Positions 1 through 9,343 of a DNA stretch of 64,000 nt are shown piece by piece. The first letter of the stretch is position 1. The number at the start of each line of letters is the position of its first letter. The DNA comes from Kurthia zopfii (GTDB lineage: Bacteria > Bacillota > Bacilli > Bacillales_A > Planococcaceae), in assembly GCF_003143955.1 (NCBI RefSeq), contig NZ_QFVS01000004.1:53337-117336 (forward strand), in the 5' to 3' direction. A program made the position numbers and the translations under genes. The notes beneath the pieces were generated by a model. The model ran no database searches. It was not told the DNA's origin and saw only the letters and a program-made list of their open reading frames with translations.

Positions 1-366
1 CGACCTGAAGAATGGTTTGAGTTCATTCAACAACATGGCGCTTCCGTCATATCTCGCGGAACAATTGCGAAAGGTTTATTATCAGATTCTTGGCAAAATA
101 AAATCCATGAAGACGGCTTTTTAGATTATTCGAAACAAGAATTAGAACTTACAATCGCCTCATTGCAACAATCTACACCTACATTATTAAATGGCGCGCT
201 GACATTCAATTTACAATCAGAAGCAGTTGCGAGCGTCATTATAGGCGCTAGTAAAATCCAACAACTGTATCAAACAATCGATGCATATCACCACCAGGTA
301 GACGCTGAAATTGTGGAACACTGGAAACACCTAACGAAGGAAAATAAATATACGGAACATAGATAA
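1..366 (+). CDS. Aldo/keto reductase, C-terminal part (5' truncated by window)
   Basis: The reading frame is open from base 1 to the TAA ending at 366 and gives about 121 residues. The segment VASVIIGASKIQQL is the typical C-terminal NADP(H)-cofactor strand/helix of aldo/keto reductases, where the phosphate-binding consensus is I.GA....L. The preceding stretch with TIAKGLL fits the 'G.LaqGlLtGk' region of the same family. These enzymes reduce aldehydes and ketones with NADPH in the cytosol; the substrate cannot be told from this fragment. The N-terminal catalytic Asp-Tyr-Lys-His part is outside the window. Confidence 0.75.
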   Translation, partial: RPEEWFEFIQQHGASVISRGTIAKGLLSDSWQNKIHEDGFLDYSKQELELTIASLQQSTPTLLNGALTFNLQSEAVASVIIGASKIQQLYQTIDAYHHQVDAEIVEHWKHLTKENKYTEHR

Positions 367-372
367 GAAAAG

Positions 373-493
373 CAAATCACGCTCGCCCATATGCGAGGGT
401 ACTTCAAGGTTTGAAGAGAAAGTAAACGCTCCACCACTTTCTCCCGAAAACCTGAAGTATCCCATAGCATATAGCGTGAATTTGCTAGACACC
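373..493. ncRNA. Long imperfect hairpin in a 320-bp gene-free stretch, candidate structured RNA
   Basis: Positions 373-386 (AGCAAATCACGCT) pair with 479-493 (AGCGTGAATTTGCT). A second stem, around ATGCGAGGGTACTTCAAGG, pairs with the segment around CCTGAAGTATCCCATAGCAT, and an inner GAGAAAGT pairs with ACTTTCTC. The three nested stems cover about 120 nt. The flanking 494-600 contains smaller complementary patches (GAGA/TCTC and ACTCGAGT). No ORF or known RNA consensus was recognised: 6S, RNase P, SRP and T-box motifs were all considered and not found. Strand and function are unknown. Confidence 0.4.
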
Positions 494-609
494 GAAACCC
501 GAGAAGAAAGCCTCTCACTCAATACTCGAGTCAACGCTAACCTAGCTAATCTCGACAACACCAAAGAATAAAACAATTTACATGCTTTTCTTTCACTAAT
601 GATTTATCT

Positions 610-652
610 AAAAAAGGGTGAATGAAATTGGTTTTCCAATTTCATTCACCCT
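610..652 (-). terminator. Rho-independent terminator of the yqkK-like gene
   Basis: Perfect 17-bp arms at 615-631 and 636-652 enclose a TTTT loop. On the minus strand the hairpin is followed by a run of T (A610-A615 on plus). It lies 38 bp past the stop of the 690-965 gene. There is no T-run on the plus side. Confidence 0.85.
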
Positions 653-689
653 AAAATTTGACACAAAGCCGAATTTTTAAACACAATCC

Positions 690-965
690 TTAAAATTTAG
701 AACCCTGATTACCGTATTGATTAAGAAGTTCTTCAAAAGACATATTCTTCTCTTTTTGCTTCTTATCAAAAGCAGCTTTCGCTTGTCGTTCTTCTTCTTT
801 TTCTTTTGCCTCTGTTACTAAACTTTGTTTTGCCATTTTCAATTTACTTAAAACATCATCATTTAATTGATCTTTTAAAGTTAATTGATCATCTGCACTG
901 ACAGATTTTTGTTGCTGTTGCTGACGTTGTTGTGTATGTTGTTTTTTCTTAGCCAAATTACTCAC
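690..965 (-). CDS. yqkK: Small charged protein, DUF3886 / YqkK-like
   Basis: A 91-residue, strongly charged protein. It has a Gln-rich N-terminus (residues 8-20), a predicted helical centre rich in Lys/Glu/Gln, and the C-terminal motif KNMSFEELLNQYGNQ. This C-terminal 'K..SFEELL' block and the overall layout fit the DUF3886 (B. subtilis YqkK) family as I know it. In B. subtilis yqkK is also the neighbour of yqkD, and here the yqkD homologue starts 115 bp away on the opposite strand. Function is unknown. Probably cytosolic: no signal peptide or membrane segment. Confidence 0.65.
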   Translation of the reverse strand: MSNLAKKKQHTQQRQQQQQKSVSADDQLTLKDQLNDDVLSKLKMAKQSLVTEAKEKEEERQAKAAFDKKQKEKNMSFEELLNQYGNQGSKF

Positions 966-1079
966 TCCATCTCTATTTCTTCTTATTTTATCAAAGTTAA
1001 TAATTTTATGTAAAGATATATCAGTTCTATTAGCAATTTCTTCAATTTTTCATTACTATAGTAAATAAGAGGTGATTTA

Positions 1080-2051
1080 ATGAAGAAAAAATGGCCGGTC
1101 ATCGCTTCTATTGCCGCTAGTGTTACAGGTGCTTCAATCGCAGCGCTTGGCTACACACTTTCAAATAAAGTGATGTACATAAAAAGAAAAGACCAACAAT
1201 TTATTTTCGACCGAGAAATTGCAGCGAACCGCTTTAAATTAGAATGGTATGAAAGTGTCCCTAAAGAAGATTTCTTAGTTTCTTCTATTAATGGATATGA
1301 TGTTTCTTGCCAAATGATTCACAGTGTTGATAGTAAAAATACAGTCATCATTGCGCATGGTGTAACAGAAACACATATTAACTCATTAAAATACGCCGCT
1401 TTATTTGCCCGATTAGGGTACAATATTGTCGTTTATGATCAAAGACGTCACGGTGCGACCGGTGGCAAAACGACAAGTTACGGCTTTTACGAGAAGAACG
1501 ACTTAAAAGCAGTTGTAGAAGAAGTTCGCCGAAAAATTGGCGACGATGCAATTTTAGGTATTCAAGGCGAGTCGATGGGTGCCGCTACAGCTTTACAATA
1601 TGGCGGTACTTCCGAGCAGTTATTCGATTTCATTATTGCAGATTGCCCATTCTCTAAATTCGAGGATCAATTACAGCATTTAATGGTTCGTGACACACCG
1701 CTACGCTCTCCATATGCGATTAAATTCATCGATTATTTCGTTCAAATGCGTGATGGCTATAATTTAAAAGATGTATCTCCTATTGATGTCGTTCAAAATA
1801 TTACGAAACCGATTTTATTTGTGACAAGTTTAGAAGATACGTATATTCCTCCGAAAATGACGGAGAATCTTTATGAAAAACATCCTGAAAATAGCCGGTT
1901 AGTGCTATTTGAAAAAGGCGCTCATGCGAAGTCATTCAATGAACAACCATATGATTATGAAAAGGAAGTATTGAAATTCCTAGTAGATTTCAATATTAGT
2001 TATGTTCCAAATAATTATGTAAATCCCGAAAAAATGTTACAAACACAATAA
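1080..2051 (+). CDS. yqkD: Alpha/beta hydrolase, YqkD family
   Basis: A 323-residue protein with an N-terminal hydrophobic segment (about residues 6-26) that probably anchors it to the membrane with the hydrolase domain outside. The fold markers are HGVTET (oxyanion region), the YDQRRHGATGGKTTSYGFYEK block, and the nucleophile elbow GESMG with Ser165. A candidate acid is in SLEDTYIPP and a candidate catalytic His in KGAHAKS. The block around RRHG...TSYGFYEK is nearly the same in B. subtilis YqkD, so the assignment is firm at family level. The substrate is unknown. The start is supported by AGAGGTG about 8 nt upstream. Confidence 0.85.
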   Translation: MKKKWPVIASIAASVTGASIAALGYTLSNKVMYIKRKDQQFIFDREIAANRFKLEWYESVPKEDFLVSSINGYDVSCQMIHSVDSKNTVIIAHGVTETHINSLKYAALFARLGYNIVVYDQRRHGATGGKTTSYGFYEKNDLKAVVEEVRRKIGDDAILGIQGESMGAATALQYGGTSEQLFDFIIADCPFSKFEDQLQHLMVRDTPLRSPYAIKFIDYFVQMRDGYNLKDVSPIDVVQNITKPILFVTSLEDTYIPPKMTENLYEKHPENSRLVLFEKGAHAKSFNEQPYDYEKEVLKFLVDFNISYVPNNYVNPEKMLQTQ

Positions 2052-2063
2052 TTAGCATTCTTC

Positions 2064-2131
2064 AATAAAACACGTTGATGAGGTTACGCACAGTATTCTA
2101 CTACTGAAACTTCATTAATGTGTTTTTTATT
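2064..2131 (+). terminator. Terminator after yqkD
   Basis: A long imperfect hairpin (AATAAAACAC at 2064 pairs with GTGTTTTTTATT ending 2131) with a T-run. It sits 13 bp after the yqkD stop. Confidence 0.6.
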
Positions 2132-2240
2132 GGAATTCTGAAATATTTAAAGAAATAACGAGGACTCCTGCCGAAAAACAAGTGTCGTACTATTTCTGAA
2201 AGTGAATACTATCAATCAAATAATCCTCCAAGAACATAAA

Positions 2241-2272
2241 GAAAAGGGAATTGCAGATGCAATTCCCTTTTC
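2241..2272. terminator. Hairpin terminator between yqkD and yneF
   Basis: Perfect 14-bp arms (2241-2254 and 2259-2272) with an AGAT loop. It is 54 bp past the yneF stop on the minus strand and could serve both directions. The rest of 2132-2325 holds nothing I recognise. Confidence 0.7.
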
Positions 2273-2325
2273 TGAAGGACAAAAACGATCACTCGTTCCT
2301 GTCACTCTATTTATAATGTTCAAAA

Positions 2326-2565
2326 CTATTTTTTCTTTTTCTCTGGTTTATCAGTAGCTTTGTTCATTTGGCTCATAACTTGACGTACTTGTTTTTCTGA
2401 TGGTTTACGTCCCATTTGAGTCATCATCATACGTAGCATATCTTCATTGATTGGTGGGTTCTCTTTAAGATATTTCATCATGTATTGACGAGAGATGAAA
2501 AATCCACCAACTGCACCAACGATTAAAGCAACGATGATTAAAGTAATTGCAAGACCTGTACTCAC
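2326..2565 (-). CDS. yneF: UPF0154 membrane protein YneF
   Basis: 79 residues: an N-terminal transmembrane helix (about residues 5-24, with the GG.FI.R exit) and a basic cytoplasmic tail. The block [20 protein letters not shown] is the signature of the UPF0154/YneF family. In B. subtilis yneF lies near tkt, as it does here (171 bp apart). Function is not established. SD GAGGAGGAAC lies just upstream of the ATG. Confidence 0.9.
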   Translation of the reverse strand: MSTGLAITLIIVALIVGAVGGFFISRQYMMKYLKENPPINEDMLRMMMTQMGRKPSEKQVRQVMSQMNKATDKPEKKKK

Positions 2566-2683
2566 TTGTGTTCCTCCTCTACTTTCACATACGAGATAAT
2601 ACTCTCCTCGTAGAATTATACATTAAAAACATTTCGCTATCTACACTTTGTGAAATTTCACAAAAAAATCATTGGAAATTCCG

Positions 2684-2722
2684 TTCAAAAAAACCGAAAT
2701 CGCCAAAATTGACGATTTCGGT
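2684..2722 (-). terminator. Terminator of tkt
   Basis: ACCGAAATCG (2693-2702) pairs with the segment ending at 2722, followed on the minus strand by T7 (2684-2692 on plus are A). Confidence 0.85.
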
Positions 2723-2736
2723 CATTATTTTATGAC

Positions 2737-4734
2737 TTAGAATAAAGCTTTTACTTTAGAAACTACGTTTTCAACTGTGAAACCGTACTTAGCAATTACT
2801 GTATCTCCAGGAGCACTTGCACCGAATGTATCGATTCCTAGTACATCACCTTCGAAACCAGTATATTTATGCCAACCGAATGATGAAGCCATTTCGATTG
2901 CTAAACGTTTTGTAACTGCTTTTGGAAGTACTGATTCTTTATAAGCTGCATCTTGTTCGTCAAAACGAGCTGTATCAGGCATAGATACTACTGCTACATC
3001 AATACCTTCTTTAGCTAATGCTTCTTTTGCAGCAACTGCTAATTGTACTTCAGAACCTGTCGCAATTAATAATGCATCGGCAGTTTCTTTCGTAGAAGGA
3101 GCTACTGTATAAGCACCTTTCGCAACACCATTTTGAAGAACTGTTTGATCTACATCAAGAACTGGTAAGTTTTGACGAGATAAAACTAATGCTGTTGGGC
3201 GGTTTTTAGAAGTTAAAGCTACTTTCCATGCTGCTACTGATTCATTTGCATCAGCAGGACGCATTACAGAAAGATTTGGCATTGCACGTAAAGCTGCAAG
3301 ATGTTCGATTGGTTCGTGAGTTGGACCATCTTCACCTACTGCTACTGAATCATGTGTGAATACATAAGTAACAGGTAAGCCCATTAATGCTGATAGACGT
3401 ACTGCTGGACGAACATAGTCAGAGAATACGAAGAATGTTCCGCCGAATACGTTTAGACCACCATGTAATGCCATACCGTTTAATGCAGTACCCATAGCGA
3501 ATTCACGTACACCAAACCAGATGTTACGGCCGGCACGATCTTGTGCTGAGAAATCGCCTGCGTTTTTAATTGTTGTTTTGTTTGAACCTGCTAAATCTGA
3601 GCTACCACCGAAGAACGAAGGTACAGCTTTAGCGATTGCATTGATCATTTCACCAGAAGATGAACGAGTTGCCACTGATTTACCTGTTTCAAATACAGGG
3701 AAATCTGCATCAAAGTTCTCTGGGAATTCACCGTTAATTGCTAGTTCAAATTGAGCTGCTAATTCTGGGAATTCTGCTTTATAAGCTGCTAATGATTCGT
3801 TCCAAGCCGCTTCAGCATTTACGCCATTTTCAACTGCTGCTGTTTTGAATGTTTCATAAACTTCTTCAGGAACGAAGAATGGTTCATGATTCCAGTCGTA
3901 GTTAGCTTTCGTTAATGCTACTTCATCAGTACCTAGTGGGGCACCGTGAGAATCTGATTTACCAGATTTATTTGGAGAACCAAAACCAATTACTGTTTTG
4001 ATTTCAATTAAAGTTGGTTTACCTTCAGAAGCTTTTGCACTTTCGATTGCTGCGTTGATTGCTTCAACGTCGTTACCGTCTTCTACAGTTAAGTAATTCC
4101 AACCGTACGCTTTGAAACGAGCTGCTGTATCATCAGAGAATGATTTGTTTAATTCACCATCTAATGAGATGTCGTTACTATCATAAAGTACGATTAGTTT
4201 TTCAAGTTTAAGATGTCCAGCTAATGACGCTGCTTCCGCTGAAACGCCTTCCATTAAATCGCCATCGCCACATAAAGTGAATGTGTAATGATCTACGATG
4301 TTATGACCAGGTTTGTTATAAACAGCTGATAAATGAGTCTCAGCCATTGCCATACCTACTGCCATCGAGATACCTTGACCTAATGGGCCAGTTGTAGCTT
4401 CAACACCTGCAGTATGTTTGTACTCAGGGTGTCCAGGAGTTAACGATCCCCATTGACGGAAGTTTTTAATTTCGTCCATTGGTAAATCATATCCACCTAG
4501 GTGAAGTAGGCTGTATAAAAGCATCGAGCCATGACCAGCTGATAAGATGAAACGATCGCGGTTAAACCAAGAAGGGTTTTGCGGATTATGATGTAATTGT
4601 TTTGTCCAAAGCGTGTAAGCCATTGGAGCAGCCCCCATCGGTAATCCTGGGTGGCCAGAGTTTGCTTTTTCAATTGCATCGATTGATAAAGTACGGATAG
4701 TGTTAATTGCTAACTGATCTGCTTGTTGCGTCAT
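2737..4734 (-). CDS. tkt: Transketolase
   Basis: A 665-residue thiamine-diphosphate enzyme that moves two-carbon units between sugar phosphates in the non-oxidative pentose phosphate pathway. Family markers are the N-terminal [22 protein letters not shown], the ThDP motif GDGDLMEG...SND (GDG...N), [17 protein letters not shown], and [22 protein letters not shown] of the Pyr domain. I start it at the second ATG (codon ending 4732). The first ATG at 4744-4746 lies inside the Shine-Dalgarno sequence GAAAGGATG and cannot be used with it; the second gives a normal start, [17 protein letters not shown]. Single gene with its own terminator. Confidence 0.97.
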   Translation of the reverse strand: MTQQADQLAINTIRTLSIDAIEKANSGHPGLPMGAAPMAYTLWTKQLHHNPQNPSWFNRDRFILSAGHGSMLLYSLLHLGGYDLPMDEIKNFRQWGSLTPGHPEYKHTAGVEATTGPLGQGISMAVGMAMAETHLSAVYNKPGHNIVDHYTFTLCGDGDLMEGVSAEAASLAGHLKLEKLIVLYDSNDISLDGELNKSFSDDTAARFKAYGWNYLTVEDGNDVEAINAAIESAKASEGKPTLIEIKTVIGFGSPNKSGKSDSHGAPLGTDEVALTKANYDWNHEPFFVPEEVYETFKTAAVENGVNAEAAWNESLAAYKAEFPELAAQFELAINGEFPENFDADFPVFETGKSVATRSSSGEMINAIAKAVPSFFGGSSDLAGSNKTTIKNAGDFSAQDRAGRNIWFGVREFAMGTALNGMALHGGLNVFGGTFFVFSDYVRPAVRLSALMGLPVTYVFTHDSVAVGEDGPTHEPIEHLAALRAMPNLSVMRPADANESVAAWKVALTSKNRPTALVLSRQNLPVLDVDQTVLQNGVAKGAYTVAPSTKETADALLIATGSEVQLAVAAKEALAKEGIDVAVVSMPDTARFDEQDAAYKESVLPKAVTKRLAIEMASSFGWHKYTGFEGDVLGIDTFGASAPGDTVIAKYGFTVENVVSKVKALF

Positions 4735-4841
4735 TAAAGTTGACATCCTTTCTTCTATACAAAATGTATTTCTATCTATATCTTAGTCAAGTTTCACCTA
4801 GAAAACAATGGTTATAATTGACGTTAGACTTTAAAACATAG

Positions 4842-4889
4842 AAAAAGGTACTCATCGATGACATATTGTCACAATGAGTACCTTTTTTT
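4842..4889. terminator. Terminator between ynzC and tkt
   Basis: AAAAAGGTACTCAT pairs with ATGAGTACCTTTTTTT, with T-runs in both directions. It is immediately downstream of ynzC on the minus strand. Confidence 0.8.
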
Positions 4890-4891
4890 GA

Positions 4892-5128
4892 CTAATTTAA
4901 TCGTTTGCTTGCGATTTGTTTTGCACGAAGTTTTTCTGGTGTAACTTCTTCGCCTTTTTCATCAAATACACGAACGTTTTCGATTGTTTCACGCATCGTA
5001 CTACGGAATGTATCTAAGTATTCTTGACGAAGAGCTGTTTGTTCTTTCGCTTCTTCCGTTGTAAGAGTACCTGCTTTTTTCTTATGTGAAAGCTCACTGA
5101 TTCGAGCTAACTTGTCTTTTGATAACAT
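4892..5128 (-). CDS. ynzC: UPF0291 protein YnzC
   Basis: A 78-residue cytosolic helical protein. LARISELSHKKKAG.LT.EE..EQ..LRQEYL..FR..M and the tail VTPEKLR are the UPF0291/YnzC signature. In Bacillus it is co-transcribed with yneA-yneB in the SOS locus. The start is the ATG at 5126-5128, preceded by GAAAGGATG with 6-nt spacing; longer in-frame starts lack an SD. Function is uncertain. Confidence 0.9.
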   Translation of the reverse strand: MLSKDKLARISELSHKKKAGTLTTEEAKEQTALRQEYLDTFRSTMRETIENVRVFDEKGEEVTPEKLRAKQIASKRLN

Positions 5129-5311
5129 TATATTCATCCTTTCTTGCCATTTCGATATACTAAAGGTATGAAAAAAATGACGATTTGGCAAGTATTTAGC
5201 TCTAAGCCATGCGCATTTTTGATGTTTTTCTAGTTAAAAGCATTCAAAACATTGCTTCCTAGTAGGCTTTCTCACTTCTTCCTAAAGGAAATTTACTACT
5301 AAACGATAGAA

Positions 5312-5352
5312 AGAGCGAAACACTTTTCAATAATGAATGGTGATTTCGCTCT
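5312..5352 (-). terminator. Probable terminator after yneB
   Basis: AGAGCGAAA (5312-5320) pairs with TTTCGCTCT (5344-5352). The T-tract on the minus strand is weak. It would separate yneA-yneB from ynzC; 5129-5311 otherwise holds only the ynzC promoter region. Confidence 0.5.
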
Positions 5353-5394
5353 AAATTTACTTTTATTAATCAGGTAAATAAATCAGCGTCGCTG

Positions 5395-6356
<962 letters not shown>

Positions 6357-6384
6357 TTTAGTTCCCCCTAAAAATTTTCATATA

Positions 6385-6454
6385 AGAATGTTTGTTCTCA
6401 TATGATAAACCCGAACATACGTTTTTGTCAATAGTTTTTAAGAACAATTGTTTG
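6385..6454. promoter_or_regulatory. Three LexA (SOS) boxes between yneA and lexA
   Basis: AGAATGTTTGTTCT (6385-6398), CGAACATACGTTTT (6412-6425) and AGAACAATTGTTTG (6441-6454) each fit the Gram-positive LexA consensus CGAAC-N4-GTTCG/T to within a few bases. Spacing is about 27-29 bp. They sit in the divergent promoter region, so LexA can repress yneA-yneB and itself, as in B. subtilis. Confidence 0.88.
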
Positions 6455-6517
6455 CATTTAGAAAATGGCAATGATATACTTCAATTACAAACTAATAGTA
6501 GAAGAAGAGGTGAAGAT

Positions 6518-7159
6518 ATGAACGACACAATTAAAAAAACTAAAATATCTAAGCGACAAGAAGCGATTCTTGATTTTATTAAAGATGAGGTTCAAAGCAA
6601 AGGTTATCCGCCTTCAGTACGTGAAATTGGACTTGCAGTTGGTTTAGCATCTAGTTCCACTGTTCATGGACATCTTGAGAGATTAGAGAATAAAGGCTAT
6701 ATTCGCCGCGATAAGACAAAACCGCGTGCCATCGAGATTTTAGATCCATTTGAATCATCGAGCGCAATCAAACAAGGGGTTATGCATGTTCCCCTACTTG
6801 GTAAGGTAACTGCAGGGTTGCCAATTACAGCTATCGAAAATATTGAAGAATACTTCCCAATCCCAAATACATATGGTACTTCTGATGACCATATTTTCAT
6901 GCTCGAGATCATGGGTGAGTCAATGATTGAAGCTGGTATTTTGGATGGCGATTATGTCATTGTTAAACAACAATCATCTGCAAGTAATGGCGAGATGGTC
7001 GTTGCGATGACCGATGAATTTGAAGCGACAGTGAAGCGTTTCTATAAAGAAGATGGTTACTTCCGCCTTCAACCTGAAAACTCAACGATGGAACCAATCA
7101 TCGTTGATAATGTATCTATTTTAGGTAAAGTAGTTGGACTGTACCGCAATATTCATTAA
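6518..7159 (+). CDS. lexA: LexA, SOS repressor / self-cleaving protease
   Basis: 213 residues. The N-terminal winged HTH (about 8-70) has the [19 protein letters not shown] recognition region. The cleavage site is Ala99-Gly100 in KVTAGLP, and the catalytic dyad is Ser135 (GESMIEAGI) and Lys173 (ATVKRF). RecA-ssDNA stimulates self-cleavage and derepresses SOS genes. The start is the ATG at 6518 with AGAGGTGAAG 5 nt upstream; the open frame further upstream runs through the operators and is not coding. Confidence 0.97.
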   Translation: MNDTIKKTKISKRQEAILDFIKDEVQSKGYPPSVREIGLAVGLASSSTVHGHLERLENKGYIRRDKTKPRAIEILDPFESSSAIKQGVMHVPLLGKVTAGLPITAIENIEEYFPIPNTYGTSDDHIFMLEIMGESMIEAGILDGDYVIVKQQSSASNGEMVVAMTDEFEATVKRFYKEDGYFRLQPENSTMEPIIVDNVSILGKVVGLYRNIH

Positions 7160-7166
7160 ATAATTC

Positions 7167-7211
7167 AAACCCCTTAACGGATTCAATACTGAATCTTTTA
7201 AGGGGTTTTTT
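7167..7211 (+). terminator. Terminator of lexA
   Basis: AACCCCTTAA pairs with TTAAGGGG, followed by T6. An inner GATTC/GAATC pair extends the stem. Confidence 0.9.
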
Positions 7212-7318
7212 AGGTACAACTTCATTTACTAATCCTTTTTACTCATAAGCGTTATTGATTAATATTCTTTTTACCTATATTTTGAATTTTAATTAAGTCT
7301 TTTGGAGGATACTTGATA

Positions 7319-9047
7319 ATGATAAACAAATGGTCTATTTCACTTCTTGCAGCAGCGGTTTTAGCTTCTACGAGCGGGGTGCAAGCGGATGCAAAGAGTA
7401 CGGAGAAAATTGTACCTATACAAATACTTAGTATTAATGATTTACACGGTTATATCGAGGGGAATAACGATACAGCTAAGAACGGGAAAGCAATCGGCGG
7501 TCTAGATTCTCTCGCTTTCCATTTTCAAAATGAACAAAATGCTTTCAATAAACAATATAAATTAAAAGCAGGCAATACGAACAATATTTCAGTTCAATCC
7601 GGGGATCTAGTTGGTGGTTCACCCGCTACTTCTAGCCTTCTTCAAGATCAACCGACGATGAACGCCATCAATGAGATTGGCTTTGATATTGGGACGCTTG
7701 GCAATCATGAGTTTGATGAAGGAATCAATGAATTCAAACGAATTTTGAGCGGCACACGACCAAATTTCAACACACCTAACTATGAAAATATTTTTGACTA
7801 CACACAAACTAAGTCGAAAATGTCGATGGTTGTTTCAAATATAATCGACAAAAAAACGAAGAAAATCGTCGGTGGTTTTAAACCGTATACAATTAAAACA
7901 GTCAATGGTGTGCAAGTTGCTTTCATCGGCGTGGTAACACCGAATATTCATGATATTGTCATGGAACAACATACGAAAAATATCGAAGGAATCGATCCCC
8001 CAAAAGCGATTGCTAAATATACGAAGGAATTACGTAGTAAAGGCGTCAAAGCCATTACCGTAGTTGCCCATGCTGGCGCTGAGATGAATACGGAAGCAAA
8101 TAGCTCAATCGAAACACAATTAGATGCCAAAATCACTGGTGAAGTAGTCACTATGCTTCGTTCAATCAATAAATTGGATCCGAAAAACTCAATTGACTTA
8201 GTTTTTGCAGGTCATAGTCATAAATATGTAAATGGTACATATAAAAACACTCGTATTGTTCAAGGATTGAATTACGGCAATGCTTACAGTGTTGTTAAAG
8301 GAAAATTAAGTACCAAAACGAAGGATTTCATCGCAACACCTTCTGCTACAATTAAATATAATTACACACAAACGAGCTCAACTTTGAAGAAAAATGCGCA
8401 TTCGAAAAAAGTGCAATCAATCATTTCTGATGCTAAAAAAGAGTAGCACCGATCACTTCTTCTACCATTGCTACGACGGATGTCCCACGTTTAAATAGTG
8501 TTCCGAGCAAAGACGGATTCGGTACAGTACTTGGAAATCTTGTGACGGATGCACAATTGAACATGGCGATTCAAAAAAATACCCAACTGATATAGCGATT
8601 ACGAACACAGGTGGGATTCGTACTGATTTAATCGGTATAAAAGGCTATAAAATCACTTGGGGGGCTGCTCAAGCTGTTCAACCATTCCAAAACTTTTTAC
8701 AACATGCTCAGTTAACTGGCGCACAGATCAAGCAAGTATTGAATGAACAATTTGAAAATGGTGACCGCAAATTGGAAGTGGCAGGAATCTACTACACATA
8801 CAACCAACAAGGGATTAAAGAAGTCTACTCACAATTGACTAGCAAACTTTAGAGTATCGTCGTTAATGATTTCTTAATTGGAGGGAAAGATCAATACCCT
8901 ACTTTCAAAAAAGCGATCAATAAAAAGACGATTTCCATTGATACTGAAATTTTCATTGAGTATTTACAAGAAATCAAGAACATCAATTCAACTTACACAA
9001 GTAGAGCCATTTTCTCAAAACAGAATATTTTAACGTTAAAAGAAGCT
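7319..9047 (+). pseudogene. Decayed 5'-nucleotidase (UshA/YfkN type), paralogue of the next gene
   Basis: The first 375 codons are open (signal peptide; metallophosphatase motifs NDLHGYIEG, SGDLVGGS, LGNHEFDEG, FAGHSHKY) up to a TAG at 8444. Homology to the intact 9344 gene then continues in other frames. One frame gives PITSSTIATTDV...GTVLGNLVTDAQL until about 8598. A second shift gives IAITNTGGIRTDL...GAAQAVQPF. A nonsense TAG lies near 8850, and VVNDFLIGGKDQYPTF follows. At least two frameshifts and one stop have destroyed the C-terminal substrate-binding domain. The 377-codon product could still make a secreted metallophosphatase domain. The start is ATG 7319, with GGAGGAT 8 nt upstream. 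Confidence 0.85.
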
Positions 9048-9075
9048 GTGTATTTCAATTACTTAGCTTCTTTTT
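9041..9075 (+). terminator. Hairpin at the end of the pseudogene
   Basis: AGAAGCT (9041-9047) pairs with AGCTTCT, followed by T5. The remaining 9076-9343 is AT-rich promoter territory of the intact paralogue; I recognise no operator in it. Confidence 0.55.
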
Positions 9076-9343
9076 CCATGTTGTTGTAACACAGAATGAA
9101 TTTATTTTTTTATTATAGACTTTTGCTTCTTTTTTTGATATTAATTGTCCTAATGACGAACGTCTAAGGTCTGACTTATTACTATTGTACGACTATCGAT
9201 GAATTGTCAGATATTTTTTTGAGATTACTTCCTTTTTCTACTATTTTCGAAAAATTCAATATTCTTTACAATATATTGCTTATTCGAGCAATTCTTTTTA
9301 TATTTAACAAGCACAAACAACTAATTCACTAAGGGGTGTCGAA

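Noticed and set aside
373..655. RNase P RNA or 6S RNA in the leftmost gene-free stretch
   Set aside because: A short resemblance to GAGGAAAGTCC was seen, but the other conserved RNase P elements and the length are missing, and no central open bubble as in 6S could be drawn.
3521..3754. Plus-strand ORF inside tkt and many similar long antisense frames (for example 39530-40027, 42679-43341)
   Set aside because: These are shadows of real genes on the other strand; no SD or family signature.
6392..6517. N-terminal extension of LexA
   Set aside because: It crosses two LexA boxes and the promoter; the start at 6518 has a good SD and gives normal LexA length.
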